Shown in pieces: positions 44,633-54,334 of a stretch of 64,000 nucleotides of DNA (positions within the stretch are counted from its first letter, which is position 1; the number at the start of each line of letters is the position of its first letter). Position numbers and translations under genes: made by a program. The DNA comes from Brevibacillus_H sp049846925 (lineage in GTDB: Bacteria; Bacillota; Bacilli; Brevibacillales; Brevibacillaceae): the NCBI RefSeq assembly GCF_049846925.1, contig NZ_JBNCMT010000007.1, positions 62,001 to 126,000 on the forward strand, read 5' to 3'. Under the pieces are notes generated by a model. That model worked only from the letters and a program-made list of their open reading frames with translations. It was not told where the DNA came from and did not search any database.

Positions 44633-45739
44633 GTGGAGATGAAAGAAGCTGTTGTTGCAATTGGCTTGGACGGTATTGTGGTTGCTCAAACGGATTTGAG
44701 TCTGGTTGATGGACTGAATGGTCATCTGGTATACCGAAACTATTGGGCTCGTGATTTAGCGATTTCACATACGTTTGAAGAAGTGGCGCACCTTTTATGG
44801 TACGGGCATTTGCCAAATGAGCAAGAGCTTGCTTCGCTCAAAGCGTCTTTCGTTACAAACCGGGAATTGCCTGACTATGTGAAAACGGCCATTGATGGAA
44901 TTCCATCTGATGTTGATATGATGAGTGTCCTTCGTACAGGGGTTTCCCTTTTGGGACGAGGTGAGGCAAGCTGGCCGCCATCGTTGGAGCAAGTGATAGC
45001 GGTAACTGCCAAATTCCCAACGATTATCGCCCACAGGCAAGCACGCCTAGATGGAAGAGAGCCGTTAGCGCCTCGTGCTGATCTCGATCACACGGCAAAC
45101 TACTTATATATGTTGACAGGGGATGAGCCAAATGCTGGACATGTCCGTGCGCTTGATGCATACCTGATTCTTACACAGGAACACGGCATGAATGCTTCCA
45201 CATTTGCTGCCCGTGTCGTCACATCTACCCAGTCTGATTTGTACTCGGCGCTAACAGCAGCGGTGGGTACGTTAAAAGGGCCACTCCATGGAGGCGCTCC
45301 GTCAGAAGTCACCCAAATGATTGAAGAGATCGGAACGAAAGAGAATGCAGAGCCTTGGTTGCGTGATGCTTTGGAAAATGGAAAGCGCATCATGGGATTC
45401 GGCCACCGCATTTACAAGACAACTGATCCACGAGCTACTGCATTACGGGTAGTGGCATCAGACCTGTCAAAAGAGGACCCATGGTTTGATCTGGCCAATC
45501 ATGTCGAACAAGTAGCATTGAAGCTCTTGGAAGAGTACAAACCGGGTCGCAAGCTGAATACCAATGTTGAATTTTTTGCGGCTGCAGTGATGAGAGCGAT
45601 TGGCTTGTCAGATGAACTGTTTACACCAACCTTTGCTGTAAGTCGGGCTGTCGGATGGTGTGCTCATGTGATGGAGCAGTCCAGCAACAATCGAATTATT
45701 CGCCCAGGTTCCATCTATACAGGGAAAATGCCGGAATAA
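44633..45739 (+). CDS. Citrate synthase
   Basis: Citrate/2-methylcitrate synthase family, 368 residues. Catalytic residues visible: His in LKGPLHGGAPSEV, His in GFGHRIYKTTDPRA, Asp/Glu region in NVEFFAAAVMRAIG. Condenses acetyl-CoA with oxaloacetate. GTG 44633 and ATG 44639 are both possible starts. Following a LysR gene it resembles the minor enzyme CitA rather than CitZ (no icd/mdh downstream). Confidence 0.9.
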   Translation: MEMKEAVVAIGLDGIVVAQTDLSLVDGLNGHLVYRNYWARDLAISHTFEEVAHLLWYGHLPNEQELASLKASFVTNRELPDYVKTAIDGIPSDVDMMSVLRTGVSLLGRGEASWPPSLEQVIAVTAKFPTIIAHRQARLDGREPLAPRADLDHTANYLYMLTGDEPNAGHVRALDAYLILTQEHGMNASTFAARVVTSTQSDLYSALTAAVGTLKGPLHGGAPSEVTQMIEEIGTKENAEPWLRDALENGKRIMGFGHRIYKTTDPRATALRVVASDLSKEDPWFDLANHVEQVALKLLEEYKPGRKLNTNVEFFAAAVMRAIGLSDELFTPTFAVSRAVGWCAHVMEQSSNNRIIRPGSIYTGKMPE

Positions 45740-45771
45740 GGGAAGGTTAATCCTTTCCCGGAAATGATAAG

Positions 45772-45799
45772 AAGCCATCGTGTGAAAACGATGGCTTTT
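45772..45799. terminator. Terminator after citrate synthase
   Basis: AAGCCATCG pairs with CGATGGCTT around TGTGAAAA, then TTC; lies between convergent genes. Confidence 0.82.
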
Positions 45800-45833
45800 C
45801 GTATTTACAAGGTTTTGAGGATTGGTAATTCTA

Positions 45834-46643
45834 TCACTCCACACGTGGTTTCGCCGGGTCACAGGCAGGAAGAGGACGGTGAGTGGATTGCGCAAGCTTA
45901 TACAGGTAATAACATTCTTCACGTGCCATATGGTCAGGCATCAAGGGAGACAACGTCCCCAACATGCGTTCATCCAGCTCCAGGTTTTCTATCTCATTCA
46001 GGAATTCGGTGAACAGGTGCAATTCCAGCTCCACCTCTTTGGTGAACTGGGTGAGAGCAGGAAAATCAGAAAGAGTTGTTCGGAGATATCCCGCCAGCTC
46101 TACGGCTTTTAAGTAGAAGTCGTCAAATTGTTTGCTGAATTCACGGCTTTTCTTTTTCCAACGTCTCTCCACCTGATCCAATTTATCAGCAATGGAACCT
46201 GCATGTCCGGAAGCATCCGGCAGCCAGACAAGATGATAATGAAGTGGATGACACTCTTCTGGAATTGCACCAACCACTAAAAATCCGAGCACACGCTGAT
46301 ACTCTTCCACCTCGTTCACCATATGGTTAATAAAAGTAGGGGGCAAGTTTATATCGATTTTGCCAAGAAGCAGTTGCTGTAATAAATGAAGCTTGAATTT
46401 GCGGAGACCAGCAGCGTAATGAACAGCCTGTGTGGTTAACAGGGCAATTCCAGGTTCCTCCAGGTCCTGACGAGCTTGCTCCAATAACTGGTCAAAGACA
46501 ATCTTAAATTGCTCGGCCTGCTTGATCTCATCTGCTTCTGTAGGTGAGAGGCTCAATAAGATAAAACGGCTATGATCGCCGAGAATCTGCAACCAAAAAC
46601 GATGCTCAAACAAGGCAACGGACGCAAAGTCTGTTTTGTACAA
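45834..46643 (-). CDS. DUF2935 protein (two ferritin-like repeats)
   Basis: Protein of 269 residues matching DUF2935, built of two four-helix-bundle repeats. ALFEHRFWLQILGDHSRF (first repeat) and DHMAREECYYLYKL (second) carry the Glu/His residues expected to bind metal. TTG start at 46643, seven bases after AAAGGAGG. Function unknown; related proteins occur widely in spore formers. Confidence 0.82.
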   Translation of the reverse strand: MYKTDFASVALFEHRFWLQILGDHSRFILLSLSPTEADEIKQAEQFKIVFDQLLEQARQDLEEPGIALLTTQAVHYAAGLRKFKLHLLQQLLLGKIDINLPPTFINHMVNEVEEYQRVLGFLVVGAIPEECHPLHYHLVWLPDASGHAGSIADKLDQVERRWKKKSREFSKQFDDFYLKAVELAGYLRTTLSDFPALTQFTKEVELELHLFTEFLNEIENLELDERMLGTLSPLMPDHMAREECYYLYKLAQSTHRPLPACDPAKPRVE

Positions 46644-46727
46644 GAAATAACCCTCCTTTACACACCACATCAATATGTGTGGATGCCCAGGAGGGTGCCT
46701 GTTTTATCTTGTGTCGGGTGAGGTTTC

Positions 46728-48014
46728 TTACCGACGAATCTGCTCCACCGTTGCCGCAAATTGCTTGATTTCATCCGCAGACAAATTCTTCGCATCATAG
46801 CGATGACGCTCATAATAGGCAGTAATTCTGTTGGCAAGCCCCAATTTATCCTGGTCAGCTAATACCAAACGAATTCTTCCCAAGAACTCGGTCGGGGTCT
46901 CATCCTGACGAATGCTTATCCCATGGGAAGCCATGTAGTGCAAGAATTCGTTGTATTTCACCCGGACGATGTCATCCTGAGGTGTTCTCCAGCGTTGAAG
47001 CCAGGATTGAAGCTGCTCGCGAATGGAGGGACTGGTTGAAGGGGTTGGATCAAGCGAGCGAACCTTATTCTTCGACAGGAGAACCTGCTCTTGTTCGCCA
47101 GTTTTGCGATAACGCTGTTTCCATATTGAGTACCCTACGATTAAAATGACAAGAGCAATAGTGATTCCGATGAGATACGGCTCCAGTTGATCGATCAGTG
47201 ATGGACCTTGATGGACTGTGCCTTCATCTTCGGGTCGATTGGCTGGAGGGCCCAGATACCTGTCTACGATCACTTTTATTTTTTTATTGTCGTTGATCAG
47301 ACTTGAAAGCCATGCAATGATGGAGGTTAAAATAGGTCCCATCACATAGATGAAGGCAGTTGTTAACGGTCCCTTGATGACTTGCCACATGCCCCAAAGA
47401 AGGAATAAAACAAATCCAAACGAGATGAGATAACCGGATACAAACAAAATTTGACTGGAAGCAACCTGAATGAAAAATTGTCGGAACACCTCGGCGGAGA
47501 ATTGTTCCTGCCCGAACTTGCTTCTGGTCACGTGCTCCCCCCACCGGATGAGAAGGTACCAAACCGTTGAGACTGCCAACAACCAAAAGATTGGTGTGAC
47601 TTCTACACTGATGAATATGTAGTAGACTAAGGCAGCAATCAACGTCAGGGTAGAGTAAGTATAGCGATTCATGTAGTTCTGATCGCCGAATTGATTGGAT
47701 ACAGCCAGATGAATCCGCCAATAATACGCTGCTGCAAGCAATGCGGCGAGGAAGAGTCCTACGATTTGATAGCTGACAAAGAAAACGATACCGATCAGGG
47801 GATATAGCATGACATAATACACCATGCTGCCATTTCCGCCTTGATATAACCAGCAACCAAGTGTTGTGAGGAAAATTCCTGCTAAGGGAGCCCCCAGCAA
47901 ATACGGGACGGATATCGGCAGATAACCAAACAGGGCAAGGATTGCAACAGCCAGGAAAACCTCCAGTGACAGTATCATCATTGAACGAAGCTGTGTCAAT
48001 GACTTACTCTTCAT
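46728..48014 (-). CDS. DUF4129-type membrane protein
   Basis: Protein of 428 residues, about eight N-terminal membrane helices, a hydrophilic middle, one more helix (YLIGITIALVILIVGYSIW) and a C-terminal DUF4129-like segment (VKYNEFLHYMASHGISIRQDETPTEFLGRI). No transglutaminase domain, although the C-terminus resembles that of the transglutaminase-like protein at 19832. Start overlaps the DUF58 gene by four bases. Confidence 0.75.
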   Translation of the reverse strand: MKSKSLTQLRSMMILSLEVFLAVAILALFGYLPISVPYLLGAPLAGIFLTTLGCWLYQGGNGSMVYYVMLYPLIGIVFFVSYQIVGLFLAALLAAAYYWRIHLAVSNQFGDQNYMNRYTYSTLTLIAALVYYIFISVEVTPIFWLLAVSTVWYLLIRWGEHVTRSKFGQEQFSAEVFRQFFIQVASSQILFVSGYLISFGFVLFLLWGMWQVIKGPLTTAFIYVMGPILTSIIAWLSSLINDNKKIKVIVDRYLGPPANRPEDEGTVHQGPSLIDQLEPYLIGITIALVILIVGYSIWKQRYRKTGEQEQVLLSKNKVRSLDPTPSTSPSIREQLQSWLQRWRTPQDDIVRVKYNEFLHYMASHGISIRQDETPTEFLGRIRLVLADQDKLGLANRITAYYERHRYDAKNLSADEIKQFAATVEQIRR

Positions 48015-49195
48015 GAGCTGATCCCCCCTATAACCGAAACGGCACGTGCCATTTGATAGGATACAGTTTCCTGCGAAGAGTCAAGAATGATCACTTCATG
48101 ACCAATGCGTACCAGCCTGCCCACAGCCTGCTGCAATTTTTCATCAAGACGGGGAGTAATGAGCAGGATCGTCTCACGAGATGTACTTGATTCCAAACGA
48201 CGCAAGATGGATAGGGGTGTGGTTGGTACAAAATGATGCAGTCGGGAAAGGTGTGACATGATTTGGACATGGTGCTGCTTGCCGCTTCCTTTGGGATAAC
48301 GATAAAATTCGTGTCCACGAACCCGCACGCTTAACAACAGCTCATAGGAAATGTTGTTGCGCCTGCATTGGGTTGCCACCGAAGCGATGAGCGAGATGGT
48401 GCGTTCGTTGAGCTCATCATTGTAGTTTTGGAGACGAGCTTCAAAGCTGGGAAGAATATGCCCGACCACTTTCCATTCAGCGTGCGCAGTGTATTCGAAT
48501 TGTCTGGTTTGCAGAGAGAGAGTTTTGGCGCTTGTCTTCCAATCGATGTGCTTGATGCGATCACCTGCCGCATACGGTCTGATTCCACGCATAAAGGTAG
48601 GATCTGTTTGCAATCGCTGTTTGGACAGCTTGCTGCCGATTGGCTGTGTAGTTCCCATTGTTAAAAGAGGAACGGGTACTACTTCGGGATACACCAGCAG
48701 AGAAAAAGTAACAGGCATCTCAAATTGTGAGACAAACATGGCAAAAGGTCCAGAGCACTCCGTCTGTACTTCCGTCATCCAGACCATCCCCCTTTTCGTA
48801 GGGGTAATCGTGATGGTTCTCTCCACCTGAGATTTCCTCGGAATGTTCATCCACAGTTTTACCATGTGACGTTTATTAACAACGGTGAGCTCGTCAGCAT
48901 CCACAACTAGTACATGCTCCGGCAAAACAAGCTGAAGTGAAGAAAGTGGAAGAGGAAGCCAGGAGTGATTACGAACTGTGATTTGCAAGGGCAATGCAGT
49001 GTGTGGCATTACTCTGGTTGAATCTGTGTGCAGGGAAACTTTTACGAGACGATGGATGTTGCGGTTCCACCAGCGATTCAGTCCCATGAGGAAGAAGAAA
49101 AATCCACCGAAAAACCATAGAAACCAGCTTCCAGATAACAATGCAAAAAAGAGGAAAAGGGTTCCAATCAATTGCAATGATTGGTGCGTGTTCAT
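48011..49195 (-). CDS. DUF58 domain protein
   Basis: Protein of 394 residues with two N-terminal membrane helices and a von Willebrand A-like DUF58 domain; RGIRPYAAGDRIKHIDWKTSAKT is the family signature. Works with MoxR ATPases as a probable chaperone/metal-insertion pair. Begins one base before the MoxR stop region and overlaps the next gene. Confidence 0.88.
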   Translation of the reverse strand: MNTHQSLQLIGTLFLFFALLSGSWFLWFFGGFFFFLMGLNRWWNRNIHRLVKVSLHTDSTRVMPHTALPLQITVRNHSWLPLPLSSLQLVLPEHVLVVDADELTVVNKRHMVKLWMNIPRKSQVERTITITPTKRGMVWMTEVQTECSGPFAMFVSQFEMPVTFSLLVYPEVVPVPLLTMGTTQPIGSKLSKQRLQTDPTFMRGIRPYAAGDRIKHIDWKTSAKTLSLQTRQFEYTAHAEWKVVGHILPSFEARLQNYNDELNERTISLIASVATQCRRNNISYELLLSVRVRGHEFYRYPKGSGKQHHVQIMSHLSRLHHFVPTTPLSILRRLESSTSRETILLITPRLDEKLQQAVGRLVRIGHEVIILDSSQETVSYQMARAVSVIGGISS

Positions 49196-50137
49196 CTAAC
49201 GAGCTCCTTCTTCCACCGGAGTCGGCACGGACTGGAGAATTTCTTGTACGATTTCGCTCTCGGTGACATGAAGCTCTGCTTCCATCGTAAGGACAATTCG
49301 GTGAGTGAACAGCGCAGGTACAACCTTTTTGACATCGTCAGGAAGTACAAAGTTGCGTCCTTCTACATACGCATATGCCTGTGAAGCTCGTACCAAAGCC
49401 AACATGGCTCTTGGGCTGATCCCGATTTCGATGGACTTATGCTGACGCGATGCTTCTGTTAAATCAAGTATGTAATCTTCAATCGCAGTGCTTACATGGA
49501 TTCCTTGCACTTCTTTTTGCAAAGCGGCAATTTCTTCGACAGAGAGTACGGACTCAACTGGAGCTACTGTCTCCTCCACCCGGAAGCGGCGCAAGATTTC
49601 TCTCGAATCTTCCCGATTTCCGTAGCCCATTGAGATTTTGAACAGGAAGCGGTCCAGTTGCGCCTCTGGCAGTGGATAGGTTCCTTCTGATTCAATTGGA
49701 TTTTGTGTAGCCATTACGAAGAAAGTAGGAGACAACGGCAAAGTGATCCCTTCGATGGTTGCCTGACGTTCTTCCATACATTCAAGCAGTCCGGACTGGG
49801 TGCGTGGGGTAGCACGATTGATCTCATCGGCGAGAAGCACATCAGCAAAAACAGGCCCACGGCGCAATTCGAATTCTCCATTCTTCGGGTTAAAATAATG
49901 CATACCGACAACATCAGATGGAAGCAAATCCGAAGTAAACTGAAGGCGGTTGAAGCTGCCACCGATTGTTTTGGCAAGTGTCTTGGCAAGCACAGTTTTA
50001 CCCATTCCTGGCAGGTCTTCTAGAAGAACATGTCCTTTGGCAAGCAATGCAGTGACAAGCAGTTTTACTTGCTCATCTTTGCCAACAATCACTTGGTTAA
50101 TTGTTTCCACGAGTGAATTTAATTTTTGCTGGGACAT
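49196..50137 (-). CDS. MoxR-family AAA+ ATPase
   Basis: ATPase of 313 residues: Walker A LEDLPGMGKTVLAKTLA, Walker B LLADEINRATPRTQSGLLECM, sensor 1 VMATQNPIESEGTYPLPEAQLDRF. First gene of the operon with GGAGG upstream of the ATG and a promoter at 50173-50202. MoxR proteins help mature partner proteins through DUF58/VWA adaptors. Confidence 0.92.
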   Translation of the reverse strand: MSQQKLNSLVETINQVIVGKDEQVKLLVTALLAKGHVLLEDLPGMGKTVLAKTLAKTIGGSFNRLQFTSDLLPSDVVGMHYFNPKNGEFELRRGPVFADVLLADEINRATPRTQSGLLECMEERQATIEGITLPLSPTFFVMATQNPIESEGTYPLPEAQLDRFLFKISMGYGNREDSREILRRFRVEETVAPVESVLSVEEIAALQKEVQGIHVSTAIEDYILDLTEASRQHKSIEIGISPRAMLALVRASQAYAYVEGRNFVLPDDVKKVVPALFTHRIVLTMEAELHVTESEIVQEILQSVPTPVEEGAR

Positions 50138-50172
50138 AGAGTCCTCCTTTATCTAGAAAATAAGTAATATTC

Positions 50173-50202
50173 ATTATAAACAAATAATTCCATTTGGGTA
50201 AA
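50173..50202 (-). promoter_or_regulatory. Probable SigA promoter of the MoxR operon
   Basis: On the minus strand -35 TTTACC (50197-50202), 18-bp spacer, -10 TATAAT (50173-50178), 35 bases before the start codon. Confidence 0.6.
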
Positions 50203-50228
50203 GAAATTCTTGCCGATTAATTGACTTT

Positions 50229-51446
50229 TCATTGTTCACGCAAAAACCGAAAAAACGGCAATGTCAGCCCCAATATTCCCAACAGACAGATAATCCCTCC
50301 AATGAGGGCAAAAAGCGGGCGAATGCCCCATATTTCTGCGAATACCCCTCCAACAACAACCCCAAGTGGCATTGTGCAACGAATGATAAACAGCCGAACA
50401 GAGAGAATTCGTCCCAGCAGGTGTTTCGGTACAGTTATTTGAAACAGGCTTGTACTATGGACATGGAAAAAGGGTGCTGCAAGTCCAGCTACGATTTCAA
50501 TCAAGATTGCCAGCCATAAATGTTGAACAAGGCCGAGTGCTACAAAAGTCGTTCCTCCGAACAGAAAGGAACCCAACATCAGCCTGCTGGTACGGTTTGT
50601 CTTGCGAAACCGGCTGAACAGCAGGGTACCAATAAAGTATCCAAACGGATAACCAGCGATAAACAGTCCGTAACTGAAGGAATCTCCGCCTAACACTGAG
50701 ACAATATAGGGCAAATGAATCGCCATCGTCACACCAACACCGAATTGAATGGATGCAATAAAAACTCCGAGCCAGAAAAGCTCTCGCTGCCCGAAAAAAT
50801 ACCGATAGCCTAGGATGAATTGACTCCACCAGCTTTCTTTTGACACTTGATCCCTGCTATCTGCCAAGGGAAGCCGGGTAAGCAGCAAGGAACTGATCGT
50901 ATACGTACTGACGACTGCCACCAATGCAGTAAGAATGCCGCCGGAGGCAACAAGCAAACCTCCAACGGGTGGCCCCAAAAACATCATCAAGCGAGACGTG
51001 CCATCCATATAGGCATTAGCTTGTGGAAGCTGTTCCTTTGACACAATCATCGGAAGGGCAGCCAGGCTGGAGGGCATGTACAAAGGCTGAATCATGCCAT
51101 TGATGCAGGATGCGAGGTACAGCTCCCACGCTGTAACCTGAGAGGTGATCGTTAATAACAGAAGAACCAAAAACAGCAAGGCTCGTGACATCTGGGAGAA
51201 GACCAGAATTTTTTTGCGATCCCACCGATCAAGATAAGGTCCAGCCACGATCTGGACGAATAAGGAAGGCAGGAGATAAGAGAGCCAGATGCCACTCATT
51301 GCTGCTTCAGACTGGGTAAGATCGTAGATGAGCCAAGTGATTGCCATCGTTCCGACACTGGAGCTAATCGTAGAAACCGTCTCACCCGACCATAACCAGA
51401 TAAACCCGGGGTTTTGCAGGATGGTATCTTTGCGAATGCCGCTCAT
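50229..51446 (-). CDS. MFS transporter
   Basis: Major facilitator permease of 405 residues with 12 helices. Opening NPGFIWLWSGETVSTISSSVG and loop GPYLDRWDRKKILV are typical of the macrolide/drug-exporter-like DHA3 group. Its start overlaps the stop of the regulator gene by four bases, so the two are one operon. Substrate unknown. Confidence 0.87.
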   Translation of the reverse strand: MSGIRKDTILQNPGFIWLWSGETVSTISSSVGTMAITWLIYDLTQSEAAMSGIWLSYLLPSLFVQIVAGPYLDRWDRKKILVFSQMSRALLFLVLLLLTITSQVTAWELYLASCINGMIQPLYMPSSLAALPMIVSKEQLPQANAYMDGTSRLMMFLGPPVGGLLVASGGILTALVAVVSTYTISSLLLTRLPLADSRDQVSKESWWSQFILGYRYFFGQRELFWLGVFIASIQFGVGVTMAIHLPYIVSVLGGDSFSYGLFIAGYPFGYFIGTLLFSRFRKTNRTSRLMLGSFLFGGTTFVALGLVQHLWLAILIEIVAGLAAPFFHVHSTSLFQITVPKHLLGRILSVRLFIIRCTMPLGVVVGGVFAEIWGIRPLFALIGGIICLLGILGLTLPFFRFLREQ

Positions 51447-52498
51447 AGTACGTTCTCTTGATCGAGGAAGTGAGTCAGCTCATGGCCCATGAGGGAAAGA
51501 GAAGAGCGATTCAGCCTGTAACTGTTTCCTTTTCCTTCTACTATATAGGCAGATTTCAGCATGGTGAGATGATGATGGATCGTAGACTTGGCACTGTCTA
51601 CGAGATCAGTTAGTTCATTCAGCGTACGATCTTTTTCGTATAGCAGTTTGATCAGCCGCAATCGGGTCTCGTCTCCCAAGGCTTTGTAGCGTTGGACCAG
51701 AGTGAGCGGAGGGTGGTAAGGATCTTGATGTACATCAAGGCTTTCATCCGAGATGGGATAGTAAAGGATCTTGGTTCCTTCCATTTCCGCCTGGATTGTC
51801 CAGGGGCGGTAAATATAATGGGGGATGAGTAAAACTCTGGTGACAGTTGGCTCTGGAAGATAGACGAAACCACCCGTTGCCCAGGTGACGAATTCCTCTG
51901 GGGACAGGCTGTTCAGCATCCGTTGTTTTTGATCAAGGTCTCGTTTTAGCATCCCATGAATGATTGCTTCCTGTGCGGAAAGGAACTCGTTGTACCATCC
52001 GCTGATCAGATTGATTAAATGGGTACGTAGCAAATTAGCATCCACTTGAGAGACGTATGGAATATAATCAGCAAAAAATTTGTGATCTCGACAATGCTCG
52101 GTCATTACTCCGATTGCTTCTGAATCTCCTTCTGAAGCTTTTTGTCGAATTTCTTGGAAGGCTGTGCCAATGTAAGGAAGTGCGTAATATCGGAGCTGTT
52201 GTTCGGAAAGAGATTGAATGTATGTGACAAAGGAATGGATGTCTGCAAAATTGCCCTGATGCAAAAACTGTAACAAGGTCTTCCACGTGTTGTGACGTTG
52301 ACACGTATCTAGTTCGGACCGCAACTCTTCGGACAAACCTGCCAGAATCTCTTCCCAGTACAGCGTTGTTTTACCCAAAGTAGGATGAATATCAGGATAA
52401 GTAATGGCAGCAATGCCCAATGCACTTTCGAATAGCAAGGAATGAGTCAATTGAATATGGTATGTAGATCGACCGTGAGTAATGTCCAGGATGTTCAT
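51443..52498 (-). CDS. ArsR-type regulator with large N-terminal domain
   Basis: Protein of 351 residues: an N-terminal domain of about 240 residues of the kind annotated as DUF5937, then a C-terminal ArsR-type winged helix (RYKALGDETRLRLIKLLYEKDRTLNELTDLVDSAKSTIHHHLTMLKSA). Start at 52498 follows GGGGAGG. Coupled to the MFS gene, which it presumably regulates in response to a ligand. ATTCGAA-type repeats at about 52545-52580 could be its operator. Confidence 0.82.
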   Translation of the reverse strand: MNILDITHGRSTYHIQLTHSLLFESALGIAAITYPDIHPTLGKTTLYWEEILAGLSEELRSELDTCQRHNTWKTLLQFLHQGNFADIHSFVTYIQSLSEQQLRYYALPYIGTAFQEIRQKASEGDSEAIGVMTEHCRDHKFFADYIPYVSQVDANLLRTHLINLISGWYNEFLSAQEAIIHGMLKRDLDQKQRMLNSLSPEEFVTWATGGFVYLPEPTVTRVLLIPHYIYRPWTIQAEMEGTKILYYPISDESLDVHQDPYHPPLTLVQRYKALGDETRLRLIKLLYEKDRTLNELTDLVDSAKSTIHHHLTMLKSAYIVEGKGNSYRLNRSSLSLMGHELTHFLDQENVL

Positions 52499-52681
52499 GA
52501 AAACCAGCCTCCCCAGATTAGGATATGACATTATTAAGTCTATATTTTTCGAATTAAAAATTCAATGTTATTCGAATATAAACATGTATAAAATATCCAT
52601 TTGTATATCGAATGGAGATACTAATCAAGCTAATTTGTCATAAAATAGAGTACCAGCAACCAGTGATTGCGCTTAGAATTC

Positions 52682-52725
52682 GACAATATACAGCTATTGT
52701 CATGCGTATACGGCTATCGTAGTAT
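52682..52725 (+). promoter_or_regulatory. Promoter and operator-like palindrome before NarL-type system
   Basis: GACAATA-N6-TATTGTC (52682-52701) overlaps -35 TTGTCA (52697-52702), with a 17-bp spacer and -10 TAGTAT (52720-52725). The palindrome suggests (auto)regulation of the kinase/regulator operon. The rest of 52499-52681 holds only AT-rich sequence with ATTCGAA repeats. Confidence 0.6.
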
Positions 52726-52774
52726 TAAAAATGTCACTGAATTTACAAAAACTTGAAAAGTTAGGAAGGCAATT

Positions 52775-54334
52775 ATGTTCTTGATTGTGAAAGCATTACG
52801 TTTTCATTTAATTATTCTTCGCTGGGTTCTTTTTCTGACTACTTTTCTCTTTTTTGTTCGGGCAGTCCCAGACGAATACTCCCTGCTTGTCTTTCTTATA
52901 GGACTTAACGTACTGTACACGTTTTTATTTTTTTATCGCATCCCGCGTGTGCTCTGGATCTTGCTCATTCTTTTTGAGATCGGTTTTGATATTCTCCTCG
53001 TCGTGGAGACGGGACAATGGGATAGCCCATTCCTGCTATACACGTATACAACGCTCGTATGGTTGGGCACTTATTTGGGAGGGTACTTACTTTTTACAGT
53101 CATATTTACCATCCTCGCTTCTGTTTTTTTTATTCCGTACATCTATCCTCATCGCATCTTGCTTCCAGAATTTTCTAACAACCAAGTCCAACTAGTTCTT
53201 CATATGACCATGCTGTTCGGTGCATTTTTTATGACTCAGTACTTCTTGACACAAGGGAAAAAAATGTACAGACAGTTGCTGTACCTGCTTTCCTTTCAAA
53301 GAAGACTGCCCGGAACCAAGCGCCTGTCAGAAATTAACGAGCTGACAGAAAAGGCAATCAAACGGATCTTGCTGACGAAACAGGTATATGTCTGCTGGCT
53401 GCACCATCGAGAGAGTAATACCGATTGGATTCGATCGTATTACACCTTTTCGCTTGTAGAAAGTGGTGTCATTCAAAATAGAAAGCCATGTGTTTCTACG
53501 ATTATGGACTATCTGGGTCAGCAGCAACAAATTTTTTACTTTCCGCTGATTCGGAAAAATCGCATTATGGGGGCAATTATCATTCCCCTTGAATCAAAAA
53601 AATTGATCTGGAGTGTCGCTTTTTTGATTCTTCACATAATCGGCATTTCTATTCTGAATCAGGAGCGGCATATACATATGAGGCAAGAGATGGAAAGTGC
53701 CATGCATCAAGAGGTTCGCAAAAAAATGGCTCAGGATATGCATGATGGTCTTGCCCAGCAACTTTTCTTTTTATCAGCACAGATTTTTCATATCAAACAG
53801 AATTTACCTTCTACTCTTCCAGAGAAAACGGCTTCTGCCATTGAAAAGATGGAAGCACAAGTAAAAGATTGTCACTTGGAAGTGAGGGGATATATCCATC
53901 ATCTGCGGAATGACCGAGAGGAAGGACATATTTTTGATGCCATTGAGCAGTTGATTCACCGTGTAACCAAGAACACGAGGATTCAAGTGAATTTCTCTAC
54001 CAAAGGGCATGTCACACAGGAAAGCCTGGAAATCGAAGAGACGATTTATCGTTTCACAGAGGAGGCTGTGTATAACGTATTGAAACATGCCAGGGCTACT
54101 GAGCTCGATGTCAGCCTGGAGGTAACTTCTGTTCAACGGACCATACGGATTAAAGATAACGGGGTTGGCTTTTCCCCAGAAGTCATAGATAGAAAAAAAG
54201 AAAGCTATGGAGTAGTAGGAATGAAAGAGCGTATGGAACGTTTCGGTGGAATTCTGTCGATCCGCTCATATCCGAATCAGGGATCTGAAATTATCGCGAT
54301 TATTCCCAGAGAGGGAGGAAAGAAGTATGCCTAG
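52775..54334 (+). CDS. NarL-type sensor histidine kinase
   Basis: Kinase of 519 residues: about six N-terminal membrane helices, a GAF-like cytoplasmic part (170-300), HisKA_3 with KMAQDMHDGLAQQLF (phospho-His), and HATPase with NVLKHARATEL, DNGVGFSP and GVVGMKERMERFGG. Similar in layout to LiaS/DesK-like kinases, signal unknown. ATG follows AGGAAGG. Overlaps its regulator gene by eight bases. Confidence 0.9.
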   Translation: MFLIVKALRFHLIILRWVLFLTTFLFFVRAVPDEYSLLVFLIGLNVLYTFLFFYRIPRVLWILLILFEIGFDILLVVETGQWDSPFLLYTYTTLVWLGTYLGGYLLFTVIFTILASVFFIPYIYPHRILLPEFSNNQVQLVLHMTMLFGAFFMTQYFLTQGKKMYRQLLYLLSFQRRLPGTKRLSEINELTEKAIKRILLTKQVYVCWLHHRESNTDWIRSYYTFSLVESGVIQNRKPCVSTIMDYLGQQQQIFYFPLIRKNRIMGAIIIPLESKKLIWSVAFLILHIIGISILNQERHIHMRQEMESAMHQEVRKKMAQDMHDGLAQQLFFLSAQIFHIKQNLPSTLPEKTASAIEKMEAQVKDCHLEVRGYIHHLRNDREEGHIFDAIEQLIHRVTKNTRIQVNFSTKGHVTQESLEIEETIYRFTEEAVYNVLKHARATELDVSLEVTSVQRTIRIKDNGVGFSPEVIDRKKESYGVVGMKERMERFGGILSIRSYPNQGSEIIAIIPREGGKKYA

